A stretch of 64,000 nt of DNA from the NCBI GenBank assembly GCA_040220895.1, contig JAVJVY010000020.1, positions 248,001-312,000 on the forward strand. The letters run 5' to 3'. Every line of letters begins with the position of its first letter. Position 1 is the stretch's first letter. The stretch comes from UBA11591 sp040220895. GTDB taxonomy: Bacteria; Bacteroidota; Bacteroidia; Flavobacteriales_E; Vicingaceae. Shown here piece by piece: positions 32,971-40,305 of the stretch. A model generated the notes under the pieces. It saw only the letters and a program-made list of their open reading frames with translations, did no database searches and was not told the origin of the DNA. Position numbers and translations under genes: made by a program.

Positions 32971-33516
32971 TTAATACAGGGACGTATTCTCAATAGTAAT
33001 ATTTATACCGTTGCCAACCTGATAAACCTCATAACCGCTTAATTGCGGGTTATATTCTTTCTGGATCAATTCATTATTGGAACCTTTCTGAATGACAAGA
33101 TACCTGCGGTTGTCTCCCTCTAACATTTGTTCAACACTGTTTTCGGTGCCAAACTGAAACAGGTTTGTGGTGTTGTCATCTCCTTCTAATGATAGATCAT
33201 AACTGTTCCGCTTGCCGATTTGAACGGCAGTGGATACGTTCCCAACGCCTTGTTGAGAAATAAAGACTTCATTGCTCAGGCCATGCTGAACTGACGTAGC
33301 CACGTTGGGTAAACGAAAGCTTCCGCCTTCTTGTCCAATATTTGATGAATTATCATTACCGAACTGAACCACTTGTGCCTGATTCAAATTTCCTCCGTTG
33401 ATAGCGTTGTCAATTTCAAGTTCCAAAAGCATGTTTTCTTCACCGTTCGAAACCTGACCGAGGCTTAAAAACGAAATGATGCTCAAAAGGGATATCAAAC
33501 TAAATGACCTTATCAT
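32971..33516 (-). CDS. Small curlin-repeat protein (CsgA/CsgB-like)
   Basis: A 181-residue protein. The frame opens at 33573, but the ATG at 33516 gives a signal peptide MIRSFSLISLLSIISFLSLG. The mature part has curlin-type repeats of about 22 residues with Q-x-G-x-x-N cores: VVQFGNDNSSNIGQEG, SVQHGLSNEVFISQQGVGN, AVQIGKRNSYDLSLEGDDN, LFQFGTENSVEQMLEGDN. It is shorter and less acidic than the three large curlins upstream and sits directly before csgF and csgG, the place of a nucleator or minor subunit (CsgB-like). The assignment as nucleator is an inference from position and size. Confidence 0.82.
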   Translation of the reverse strand: MIRSFSLISLLSIISFLSLGQVSNGEENMLLELEIDNAINGGNLNQAQVVQFGNDNSSNIGQEGGSFRLPNVATSVQHGLSNEVFISQQGVGNVSTAVQIGKRNSYDLSLEGDDNTTNLFQFGTENSVEQMLEGDNRRYLVIQKGSNNELIQKEYNPQLSGYEVYQVGNGINITIENTSLY

Positions 33517-33517
33517 A

Positions 33518-33540
33518 GTTACACATTTACAAAGTGTTAC
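33518..33540 (-). promoter_or_regulatory. Inverted repeat just upstream of the small curlin gene
   Basis: GTTACAC (33518-33524) and GTGTTAC (33534-33540) form an inverted repeat with one mismatch around a nine-base centre, ending two bases before the ATG at 33516. It could be a protein operator or a hairpin affecting translation. There is no second copy to support it. Confidence 0.3.
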
Positions 33541-33754
33541 GGATTTATTCCGGTCTTGTTTCAAACTATTCAAAAATACGCCCTTTTACCAATATATCTG
33601 CATCTTCGAGTTAATCAAAGCTACCTCTAGAATACATCCTTCTCAATGACAAAAAATGTAGTCTATACTGACCTTAACCCTTCGGCAGAGTAACGGATGT
33701 TTCACTCTTCAATGACAAATGTTATCTATTTCCATTTGATTGACAAAAAAACGA

Positions 33755-34618
33755 CTAATAAATGCCACTCCCCATCTGATCATCTTCCCGCAACAGTCTC
33801 TTACTCATTTCTTTTTCCTGCTGCATAAACCTAATGACTTGATTCACCGAAATTTCGGCATATTCCTCAATTTCAGTTGTTCTGAGCTGTAGAAATCGCT
33901 GGCTTACCGTAACGTCATTCACACTCACTGTCAATTGAGATAACGAACCCCTGATCGGTTGCTCAGTTATTATTATCGAGAAATCACCTTTGGGAGGAGT
34001 AATGGTATTCCAGTTATAAAAGAACGCATCGTAAAAATCCCTTCCTATTTTAGATCTTGTTTGATCAATAACGAGGCCGCTTATTTCCAAATCACTAAAT
34101 AATTTTTCTTCTTCTTCTACGACAAGTGTGGTGGAATCGACGTTTCTCAAGATCAGGCTCGAAAGACCTGGCCTAGTGGTATCGACTGTTGGATTTGGTT
34201 CTTTGGAATCTACTTTTTTGGGGGGTTGGTTGCCGGCAATGACAGATTTAACTTCGATTTCGGACAGTGATTCCGCTTTTTCGAACATTAAACTATCTCG
34301 GGTGTATAGATCAGGCACTTTCACTCTATTGATGCCAAGAGAGGGCGCTTTGTAGAAAAGAACGCTCTTTTCGTCTTGTTTTACCATTGACAATTTATAA
34401 AAGGAGCTATCAAATGGCAGCAAATTAAACCGGAATGCATCTTCTTTCTCAGCAAGCCTGGTTTGTTCATCCTTTTCACTCAGCCGATCTTGTTTTTTAC
34501 GTTCACGCTCTTCCACCCGTTCCTTTTTGTCTTCATCGACAAAAAGTGGCTGAATTTCTATATATACAGAAAGCAAGGCAGCGAAGGCAGCTGCAAGCAG
34601 TTGAGTGATTTGTCGCAT
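33755..34618 (-). CDS. csgE: CsgE-domain protein with long N-terminal extension
   Basis: A 287-residue protein. The last 115 residues match CsgE, the periplasmic factor that caps CsgG and directs subunit export: LEISGLVIDQTRSKIGRDFY near 175, DAFFYNWNTITPP near 196, FSIIITEQPIRGSLSQLTVS near 212, FLQLRTTEIEEYAEISVNQV near 240. E. coli CsgE has 129 residues. Here about 170 extra residues precede it: a hydrophobic stretch (ITQLLAAAFAALLSVYIEI), a highly charged Lys/Glu segment likely to be helical, and a region of unknown fold. It could be anchored in the inner membrane. It lies between the large curlins and the csg export genes. Confidence 0.85.
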   Translation of the reverse strand: MRQITQLLAAAFAALLSVYIEIQPLFVDEDKKERVEERERKKQDRLSEKDEQTRLAEKEDAFRFNLLPFDSSFYKLSMVKQDEKSVLFYKAPSLGINRVKVPDLYTRDSLMFEKAESLSEIEVKSVIAGNQPPKKVDSKEPNPTVDTTRPGLSSLILRNVDSTTLVVEEEEKLFSDLEISGLVIDQTRSKIGRDFYDAFFYNWNTITPPKGDFSIIITEQPIRGSLSQLTVSVNDVTVSQRFLQLRTTEIEEYAEISVNQVIRFMQQEKEMSKRLLREDDQMGSGIY

Positions 34619-34676
34619 GGTTCAATAGCCTTTGACGAAGTTAGCCAAAACAAGGCCATTGGTCCATTTTTGGGTA

Positions 34677-34708
34677 TAAAAAAAGCGCCACCAAAGGCAG
34701 CGCTTTTC
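34677..34708 (-). terminator. Terminator after curlin gene 3
   Basis: On the minus strand, AGCGCTGCC / GGTGGCGCT forms a nine-pair stem (with G-T pairs) and TTT loop, followed by seven T. It lies 19 bases after the curlin stop and before csgE, so csgE probably needs its own promoter or read-through. Confidence 0.8.
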
Positions 34709-34727
34709 ATTCAATGGCTATGAAATA

Positions 34728-35771
34728 TTAATTGGCAATGCTTGCCGACTGAAAGATGGAAGAATAATTTCCACTTCCAATTTGAGTCGTATAGGCTCCG
34801 TTACTGTTATTATACTGCTCTACGTAGCTTTCATTTGAACTACCTTTTTGATAGGTAATGGCGGTGTTCATGTCACCATCCTGCAAAATGTCAGAAATGT
34901 TGTAATTACCGCCTTTTTGGTCGACATCAGACGTGTTGAGGTCTCCAATTTGATCGATGTCACTCCAATGGCCAACACCGTACTGAAGTACGTCGATGTC
35001 GTTCTGGTCGCCATACTGATCGGCCCATGACTTGTTATTCGTTCCACACTGATCAATGTAAGCCTCGTTTTCATCACCATCCTGATCAACGTCAGAGTAG
35101 TTATTATTTCCGGCATACTGAGCTACTTCAACCGTGTTGTCATCTCCGTAGGAATTAACATAACTGGTGTGGTCATCACCGTCCTGGTATACATCTGAAC
35201 TGTTATAGTCACCACGCTGGGTAGTAGCACTCCAGTTATCATCTCCAATCTGCTCTGTAGAAGCCTCGTTGTAATCGGCCTTGTTGGTGTAATTTAATGA
35301 ACTGGAGCTATAACCCGGATAATAGAAATACTGATCGGTATGGGAATAGTTGTCACTTCCTGTTTGGTCTGTTGTAGAAGTATTCATCATTCCGTTCTGA
35401 TGTGTATAAGCATTGTTATCGTCACCACCGGACTGGCTCACTTCACTCCAGTTACCGGCTCCCAGTTGTTGAAGGTCGGCGTCATTCATGTCGCCATTCT
35501 GATAAGTGGATGAATAATTGTCTCCGGCACCGTACTGCCATGTTCTGGCATCGTTGTTATCGCCGATCTGATCCACGTCCGATTCGTTCGGATCTGTTTG
35601 AGAAGTTGTGTTGACCTGGTCAACGTCTGAATAGTTGCTGTATCCGGTTTGGTCAACAGTGGAAGAGTTCGTACCTGCACCACTTTGATTGGTATAGGCC
35701 AAATTCTCTTGAGCTAGGATGGTGCCTCCTAAAAACAGAAAGCTTGCTGCGAAAATTAGTTTCTTGTTCAT
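34728..35771 (-). CDS. Large acidic curlin-repeat protein (CsgA-like), copy 3
   Basis: A 347-residue protein with signal peptide MNKKLIFAASFLFLGGTILA. Almost the whole mature chain is made of curlin-type repeats of about 22 residues with cores such as DVDQIGDNNDA, TYQNGDMNDA, STEQIGDDNWS and DVLQYGVGHWS. It is extraordinarily rich in Asp, Asn, Gln, Ser, Tyr and Gly and poor in Lys and aliphatics, and contains one Cys. The start (NQSGAGTNSSTVDQTGYSNY) and end (NGAYTTQIGSGNYSSIFQ) are shared with the two paralogues upstream. It is predicted to be an amyloid fibre subunit exported through CsgG. The regulatory module at 35870-35937 lies 99 bases upstream. Confidence 0.88.
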   Translation of the reverse strand: MNKKLIFAASFLFLGGTILAQENLAYTNQSGAGTNSSTVDQTGYSNYSDVDQVNTTSQTDPNESDVDQIGDNNDARTWQYGAGDNYSSTYQNGDMNDADLQQLGAGNWSEVSQSGGDDNNAYTHQNGMMNTSTTDQTGSDNYSHTDQYFYYPGYSSSSLNYTNKADYNEASTEQIGDDNWSATTQRGDYNSSDVYQDGDDHTSYVNSYGDDNTVEVAQYAGNNNYSDVDQDGDENEAYIDQCGTNNKSWADQYGDQNDIDVLQYGVGHWSDIDQIGDLNTSDVDQKGGNYNISDILQDGDMNTAITYQKGSSNESYVEQYNNSNGAYTTQIGSGNYSSIFQSASIAN

Positions 35772-35869
35772 TATTGTATAATTAGGTTAAAAATGTCTTT
35801 TTTGATTTCTGACGTATTCCGAGCCCATTGTTTTCTAAAGACCACGATATGCAAGGAAACGTCCCTTTA

Positions 35870-35937
35870 TTCAAATTTCCCCCACTTTACATAATTGTAC
35901 GATGACCGATCATTCGCTTCCCGGTGATATTTATCAT
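35870..35937 (-). promoter_or_regulatory. Three-block regulatory module upstream of curlin copy 3
   Basis: Plus-strand blocks: TTCAAATTTCC (35870-35880), 15 bases, TGTACGATGAC (35896-35906), 16 bases, GGTGATATTTATCAT (35923-35937). The same three blocks with the same spacings occur upstream of curlin copy 1 at 39002-39069, while the spacers differ. The distal block is an imperfect inverted repeat; the proximal block contains TTTG on the coding strand, which may be part of a Bacteroidota-type -33 element. A shared activator site is inferred. Confidence 0.7.
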
Positions 35938-35983
35938 TGCCATTGATGACATGATCGAACATAAAAACTGACTGGGGTCTAAT

Positions 35984-36016
35984 AAAAAAGGCACTGCTAA
36001 TGCAGTGCCTTTTTTA
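35984..36016 (-). terminator. Terminator after curlin gene 2
   Basis: Perfect stem AAAAAAGGCACTGC / GCAGTGCCTTTTTT with a four-base loop, about 34 bases after the stop at 36050. Confidence 0.93.
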
Positions 36017-36049
36017 TTTCAGAGCTTTTTTTAAAAAAAGCAGTGTGGC

Positions 36050-37360
36050 TTAGTTCTGTTCGATCCAAGAGTAATTTCCGTCACCCGTTTGTGTGGTGTA
36101 GGCTCCATTTGAATCACTCCACTGGTTAACATCACTCACGTTGTTGTTACCATCTTGGGTAGTAGTTGCCGTGTTGTCATCTGCATAGATGTAAGTGGAA
36201 CCATTCCAACCACCTTGGTCGATGTCAGAATTGTTGTTGTTACCGTCCTGATCTACAGTTCCAGTATTTCCATCTCCCCACTGATCAACACGTGACCAGT
36301 TAGAATTTCCATCCTGGGTGACAGTTCCTGCATTTTCATCACCTCGCTGATAAATTTGGGAGTAATTATAGTTACCAACCTGAGCACTTGAAGCTGTATT
36401 CTCATTTCCAGACTGGTTACCGTAAGCATTGTTGTCATCACCAAGTTGTGAAACATCTGACGTATTCATGTTGCCATGTTGGCTTGCATTGGCATAGTTG
36501 GAATATCCATCCTGGTCGGCAGAAACGTTGTTGTCATCTCCATGAGAATGAGTGTAAGAGTAGTTGTACGTTCCATTCTGGTTAATAACAGCTCCGTTCC
36601 CGTCGCCATATTGCCATGTATAGACATCGTTGTAATCTCCTGTTTGATCAGACTCATTTGAGTTTCCATTTCCATATTGATAAACATCGTGATCGTTAAC
36701 ATCACCTGTTTGATCAGACTCGTTTGAGTTTCCATCACCATTTTGATAGATATCCTGATCGTTATAATCACCCACAGAATAAGAGCGGTTGTAGTTTCCG
36801 TCACCTATCTGATCCAGGTCAGATTCGTTCCAGTTACCCGCCTGATATACACGGTAATTATAGTTAGAGTTTCCTACTTGATCTACGTCAGAAACATTGT
36901 CATCAGATCCACCGGAACCACCATATTGGTCAACGTGTGAACGGTTACTGTTACCTGTCTGGCTTGTAGTAGAAAGGTTTCGGTCACCGGTCTGATGATC
37001 GTAAGCCCGGTTACTATTACCTAACTGCGTAACAATAACGTCATTGTCCTGACCGTAACTCCAAACGTTGCTGAAGTTATAATCTCCGTCCTGATTGATC
37101 CATGAATCGTTATTGCCGCCAACCTGGCTGACGTATGCATTGTTATCATCGCCATCCTGGTCTACATCCGAAACGTTGGCAAGCGTAGCACTTGAAGTAT
37201 TGTTTTGATCGACATTTGCGTAGTTGCTGTAACCTACCTGATCAACTGTTGAAGAGTTTGTACCCGCTCCCCACTGGTCGACATCGGCATAATTACTTTG
37301 TGCCATAACCATGCCTGTGGCAATGATTGCTGTGGCGCTTAAGATTAGTTTTTTGTTCAT
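36050..37360 (-). CDS. Large acidic curlin-repeat protein (CsgA-like), copy 2
   Basis: A 436-residue protein. The start is placed at the ATG opening MNKKLILSATAIIATGMVMA (37360), not at the longer frame start at 37432. Repeats of about 22 residues fill the mature chain: ADVDQWGAGTNSS, SDVDQDGDDNNAY, SWINQDGDYNFS, VYQYGNGNSNESDQTGD (twice, nearly identical) and TVTQDGNSNWSRVDQWGDGN. Nearly all turns carry G-D/N-x-N, and the strands carry D-V-D-Q or T-Q. It shares N-terminal 60 and C-terminal 40 residues with the other two. An amyloid fibre subunit is predicted. Only 85 bases separate it from the preceding curlin gene, including a terminator. Confidence 0.9.
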   Translation of the reverse strand: MNKKLILSATAIIATGMVMAQSNYADVDQWGAGTNSSTVDQVGYSNYANVDQNNTSSATLANVSDVDQDGDDNNAYVSQVGGNNDSWINQDGDYNFSNVWSYGQDNDVIVTQLGNSNRAYDHQTGDRNLSTTSQTGNSNRSHVDQYGGSGGSDDNVSDVDQVGNSNYNYRVYQAGNWNESDLDQIGDGNYNRSYSVGDYNDQDIYQNGDGNSNESDQTGDVNDHDVYQYGNGNSNESDQTGDYNDVYTWQYGDGNGAVINQNGTYNYSYTHSHGDDNNVSADQDGYSNYANASQHGNMNTSDVSQLGDDNNAYGNQSGNENTASSAQVGNYNYSQIYQRGDENAGTVTQDGNSNWSRVDQWGDGNTGTVDQDGNNNNSDIDQGGWNGSTYIYADDNTATTTQDGNNNVSDVNQWSDSNGAYTTQTGDGNYSWIEQN

Positions 37361-37394
37361 TTTAATTGCTTTTGAATTTGTTTGATAAGTATTA

Positions 37395-37433
37395 AGTAAA
37401 AATTGAAAGCAGTGCAGATGCACCGCTTTCAAT
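37395..37433 (-). terminator. Terminator after curlin gene 1
   Basis: ATTGAAAGCGGTGCA / TGCACTGCTTTCAAT, a 15-bp stem with one mismatch and a two-base loop on the minus strand, followed by TTTTTACTT. It separates curlin copies 1 and 2. Confidence 0.85.
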
Positions 37434-37445
37434 CATTGATTTCTA

Positions 37446-38879
37446 CTAGATTCCACTTTGGTTGATCAGCGAATAGTTTCCACTTCCCGTTTGAGTAGTG
37501 TAAGCACCGTTTGAATCATCCCACTGGTTTGTTTCACTGTAGTTGGAATCTCCTGTCTGATCTACATCACTGATGTTAGAGTTGCCATCCTGCGTGGTGT
37601 AAGCTTCGTTCCAGTCACCGATTTGATCGACGTCTGAATCGTTGTAATTACCCTCTTGAGAAACTTCTGCAGTGTTGTAATCACCTTCTTGACCAACCCA
37701 GCTATCATTCCATTCACCATCCTGCATGACGTCAGCAGAATTGTAGTTAGAAGGAAGACCGTAAGGGAAGTTATTGGCTACGTCTGTCGTTTGCCATACT
37801 TGCGATTTGTTTCTGTAACCGTCTTGATCAACGGTGATGGAGTTTTCATTCCCGGTTTGACGATTAATGGCCAGGTTCTGAAAATCATTTTGAGTTACCT
37901 CAATGCTGTTATCATCGCCTCGTTGCCATTGATTGTGACTGTTTAGGATACCCGTCTGAGTAGACAGATTGTCATTGTCATCACCTACTTGAGTTACATA
38001 ACTCTTGTTTTTATCTCCAGTTTGATCGGCATCAGAAGAATTATAATCTCCCAACTGCAAAATGATTCTGCTGTAATTCAGGTCACCAATTTGATCGGAA
38101 TTGTTGGAGTTATAGTCACCCCTTTGCTTAACCCTACTTGTGTTTTCATCACCAGACTGGTAAGCGCGGTTGTAATTCCAATTTCCTCTTTGTTGAACCT
38201 GATGCCAGTTTTCATCTCCGTAAGAAGTTGCGAAGTTGCGGTTATAGTCACCCATGTACTGTTCTACTGATGAAATATTATAGTCACCACTTTGCGTAAG
38301 TGTGCTGTAGTCATTGTTTCCATCGTATTGATCAACATCTGAGGTATTCCAATCTCCGCGCTGATTAACGATGTTATCATGACTATTACCGGTCTGATCA
38401 ACGGTTGAAACGTTGTAGTTAGATCCACCTGATCCGCCGTATTGGTCAACATGAGAATAGTTATAGTCACCGGTCTGATTAGTAGTGGATGCATTTCCGT
38501 CACCAGTTTGATGGTCGTATGCACGGTTCCAATCACCCAGCTGCATGACATCAACCTCGTTGTCCTGTCCAAAAGACCAAACATCGCTTCTGTTGTTATC
38601 TCCCTCTTGACCGACCGAGGCATCATTATTACCTGGTCCGTTTTGACGAACTATCGAGTTGTTATCATCTCCAGTTTGATCTACGTCAGAAACGTTTGGA
38701 TCAAGGGCACTGGATGTGGCGTTTTGATCAATGTTGGCGTAGTTCGAATAGCCGGCCTGATCTACTGTCGACGAATTCGTTCCTGCACCACTTTGATCAA
38801 CGTAAGCCTCATTGCTTTGGGCCAAGACCATGCCAGAGGCAAAGATCAGAGCCGTTCCGAATAAGAGTTGCTTTTTCAT
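37446..38879 (-). CDS. Large acidic curlin-repeat protein (CsgA-like), copy 1
   Basis: A 477-residue protein, the first and longest of the three. The ATG at 38879 gives a signal peptide MKKQLLFGTALIFASGMVLA; an in-frame ATG nine bases earlier is also possible. The mature part is a chain of about 20 curlin-type repeats (for example SDVDQTGDDNNS, DVMQLGDWNRA, SRVKQRGDYNSNNSDQIGD, AEVSQEGNYNDSDVDQIGDWN), again Asp/Asn/Gln/Ser/Tyr-rich. One repeat is interrupted by a Pro-containing segment (VANNFPYGLPSNYN near 375). Head and tail match copies 2 and 3. The regulatory module at 39002-39069 lies 123 bases upstream. Confidence 0.9.
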   Translation of the reverse strand: MKKQLLFGTALIFASGMVLAQSNEAYVDQSGAGTNSSTVDQAGYSNYANIDQNATSSALDPNVSDVDQTGDDNNSIVRQNGPGNNDASVGQEGDNNRSDVWSFGQDNEVDVMQLGDWNRAYDHQTGDGNASTTNQTGDYNYSHVDQYGGSGGSNYNVSTVDQTGNSHDNIVNQRGDWNTSDVDQYDGNNDYSTLTQSGDYNISSVEQYMGDYNRNFATSYGDENWHQVQQRGNWNYNRAYQSGDENTSRVKQRGDYNSNNSDQIGDLNYSRIILQLGDYNSSDADQTGDKNKSYVTQVGDDNDNLSTQTGILNSHNQWQRGDDNSIEVTQNDFQNLAINRQTGNENSITVDQDGYRNKSQVWQTTDVANNFPYGLPSNYNSADVMQDGEWNDSWVGQEGDYNTAEVSQEGNYNDSDVDQIGDWNEAYTTQDGNSNISDVDQTGDSNYSETNQWDDSNGAYTTQTGSGNYSLINQSGI

Positions 38880-39001
38880 TGATTGCATTTATTTAGGTTA
38901 TACTTAGTTAAACACTTAATTAATTAAGAAACCTCGTGGCCGGTTTAATTAACGACTTGGAGAATTTCACTTTAGAATTAACAATATGTCAATTCCAATA
39001 T

Positions 39002-39069
39002 TTCAAATTTCCGATGCATTCATTCAATGTACGATGACATTTTAAGCAGGTAGGGGTGACATTTATCAT
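39002..39069 (-). promoter_or_regulatory. Three-block regulatory module upstream of curlin copy 1
   Basis: Plus-strand blocks TTCAAATTTCC (39002-39012), TGTACGATGAC (39028-39038) and GGTGACATTTATCAT (39055-39069), separated by 15 and 16 bases as in the module at 35870-35937. Only one block position differs (C for T), while both spacers are unrelated between copies, which is the pattern of selected binding sites. Confidence 0.7.
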
Positions 39070-39226
39070 CGAAGGCGCTGATTTTAATTAAACTGGAAAG
39101 TAAATTATCATCTTAGATAGTTGATTTCTGATACTTATTTTAATTCCATAGGAATTAATGGAGACTTAATTTTCGGAACTCAAAAACAAATTCCAAGAAA
39201 TGCACGGCCACTCCAATAAAAGAAGA

Positions 39227-39442
39227 GATTCAACCAAAAACCCAGCGCTGCGCGCTGATGGTTTGTTATTTCTCGCAATTCGCTGAAGCTTGCTTCGCTC
39301 TTGCTCGCTTTGGCAAGATTGCCTTCGCATGCACAGCATGCTCGGCCATCTTGTTGGGGTGGTGATTCAACCAAAAACCCAGCGCTGCGCGCTGATGATT
39401 TGTTATTTCTCGCAATTCGTTGAAGCTTGCTTCGCTCTTGCT
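39227..39442. repeat. Pair of direct intergenic repeats, 79 bp each
   Basis: Two copies, 39227-39305 and 39364-39442, 137 bases apart, both opening GATTCAACCAAAAACCCAGC, containing the palindrome CAGCGCTGCGCGCTG and ending in CTTGCTTCGCTCTTGCTCG, with few differences. The GCTTCGCTC-type units resemble those in the repeats at 18.1 and 24.0 kb. No gene is credible here. The rest of 38880-39226 apart from the regulatory module shows nothing I can name. Confidence 0.85.
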
Positions 39443-39448
39443 CGAAAT

Positions 39449-39484
39449 AAAAAACCCGTCAGTTATAGAACTGACGGGTTTTTG
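39449..39484 (-). terminator. Terminator downstream of tRNA-Pro
   Basis: AAAAACCCGTCAGTT / AACTGACGGGTTTTT, 15 perfect pairs with a short loop, starting four bases beyond the tRNA 3' end on the minus strand. Confidence 0.93.
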
Positions 39485-39488
39485 GTTG

Positions 39489-39563
39489 TCGGGGTGGCAA
39501 GATTCGAACTTGCGACCTCCTGCTCCCAAAGCAGGCGCGATAACCGGGCTACGCTACACCCCG
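39489..39563 (-). tRNA. tRNA-Pro (anticodon TGG)
   Basis: The minus strand folds as a 75-base cloverleaf: acceptor CGGGGTG / CACCCCG, discriminator A, D-arm with AGCCCGGTTATCGC, anticodon arm CCTGCTTTGGGAGCAGG with anticodon TGG, and T-arm GCAAGTTCGAATCTTGC. The C1-G72 start is typical of bacterial tRNA-Pro. CCA is not encoded. Confidence 0.95.
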
Positions 39564-39717
39564 AGGTTTGTAGATTCGAGGCCGCAAATTTAGTATAATT
39601 TGTATGAATAATTATGGAAAAAATCTTCGAATGATATTAAGCCGAAATGTATACATGAACTTATCGGGTGTTTCTATGAAATTATACGTCTTATTGGTTC
39701 AAATCAGACCCTCTCGA

Positions 39718-39982
39718 TGCTCGCGTCCATCCCGGTGGGGGTGGCTTCAAAGTTCAAGACATGCCAAAGTTGAAACCATTCCCAACCATACTTAGGCATC
39801 AGGATCGGGAGGGGATTGACGCTCGCCCTGCTCGCGTCCATCCCGGTGGGGGTGGCTTCAAAGTTCAAGACAAGCCAAAGTTTAGACCATTCCCAACCGT
39901 ACTTAGACATCAGGATCGGGAGGGGATTGACGCTCGCCCTGCTCGCGTCCATCCCGGTGGGGGTGGCTTCAAAGTTCAAGAC
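39718..39982. repeat. Intergenic tandem repeat, 111-bp period
   Basis: A 43-base core starting TGCTCGCGTCCATCCCGGTG occurs at 39718, 39829 and 39940, with the 68 bases between copies also repeated (two full periods plus a partial third). The period is a multiple of three, so both strands show long but spurious repeat frames. No known element is recognised. Confidence 0.88.
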
Positions 39983-40052
39983 CCGTTGACCTTTGGTCAA
40001 CATGGCTTTTTATCCTCTGAAATGTTGAAGCACGCTTCAAATTTCACCGAAT

Positions 40053-40080
40053 AAAAAAACCCGTGCGTTGCACGGGTCTT
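40053..40080 (-). terminator. Terminator downstream of tRNA-Ser
   Basis: ACCCGTGC / GCACGGGT with a three-base loop and a run of seven A on the plus strand (T run on the transcribed minus strand), ten bases from the tRNA 3' end. Confidence 0.9.
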
Positions 40081-40088
40081 GAACTTTG

Positions 40089-40178
<90 letters not shown>

Positions 40179-40305
40179 AAAACGGAGGTCAAAAGTAGTA
40201 ATTTCCAGCTACTTTCTTTAGCAACAATGTTTTTTTCAAAAGAGTCATCTTCAGTATTGAAGAAGATTGTATTTGCTAAATTTGCCGAAAATCAAATCTG
40301 CTATA

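Noticed and set aside
36253..38864. Several plus-strand and off-frame ORFs of 60-140 codons inside the curlin genes
   Set aside because: The repetitive in-frame codon pattern of the curlin genes leaves other frames free of stops; the shadow proteins are Ile/Val/Thr repeats without starts or neighbours.
34728..38879. CRISPR-like array
   Set aside because: The periodicity comes from protein-coding repeats of about 66 bases with no exact repeat/unique-spacer pattern; there are no cas genes.
39180..39598. Open frames over the repeats and antisense to tRNA-Pro
   Set aside because: They run through palindromic repeats, a terminator and a tRNA; typical spurious frames.
39704..40054. Overlapping repeat frames of about 100 codons on both strands
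   Set aside because: They are produced by the 111-bp tandem repeat, whose period is divisible by three; both strands are equally open, and no signal or family is visible.
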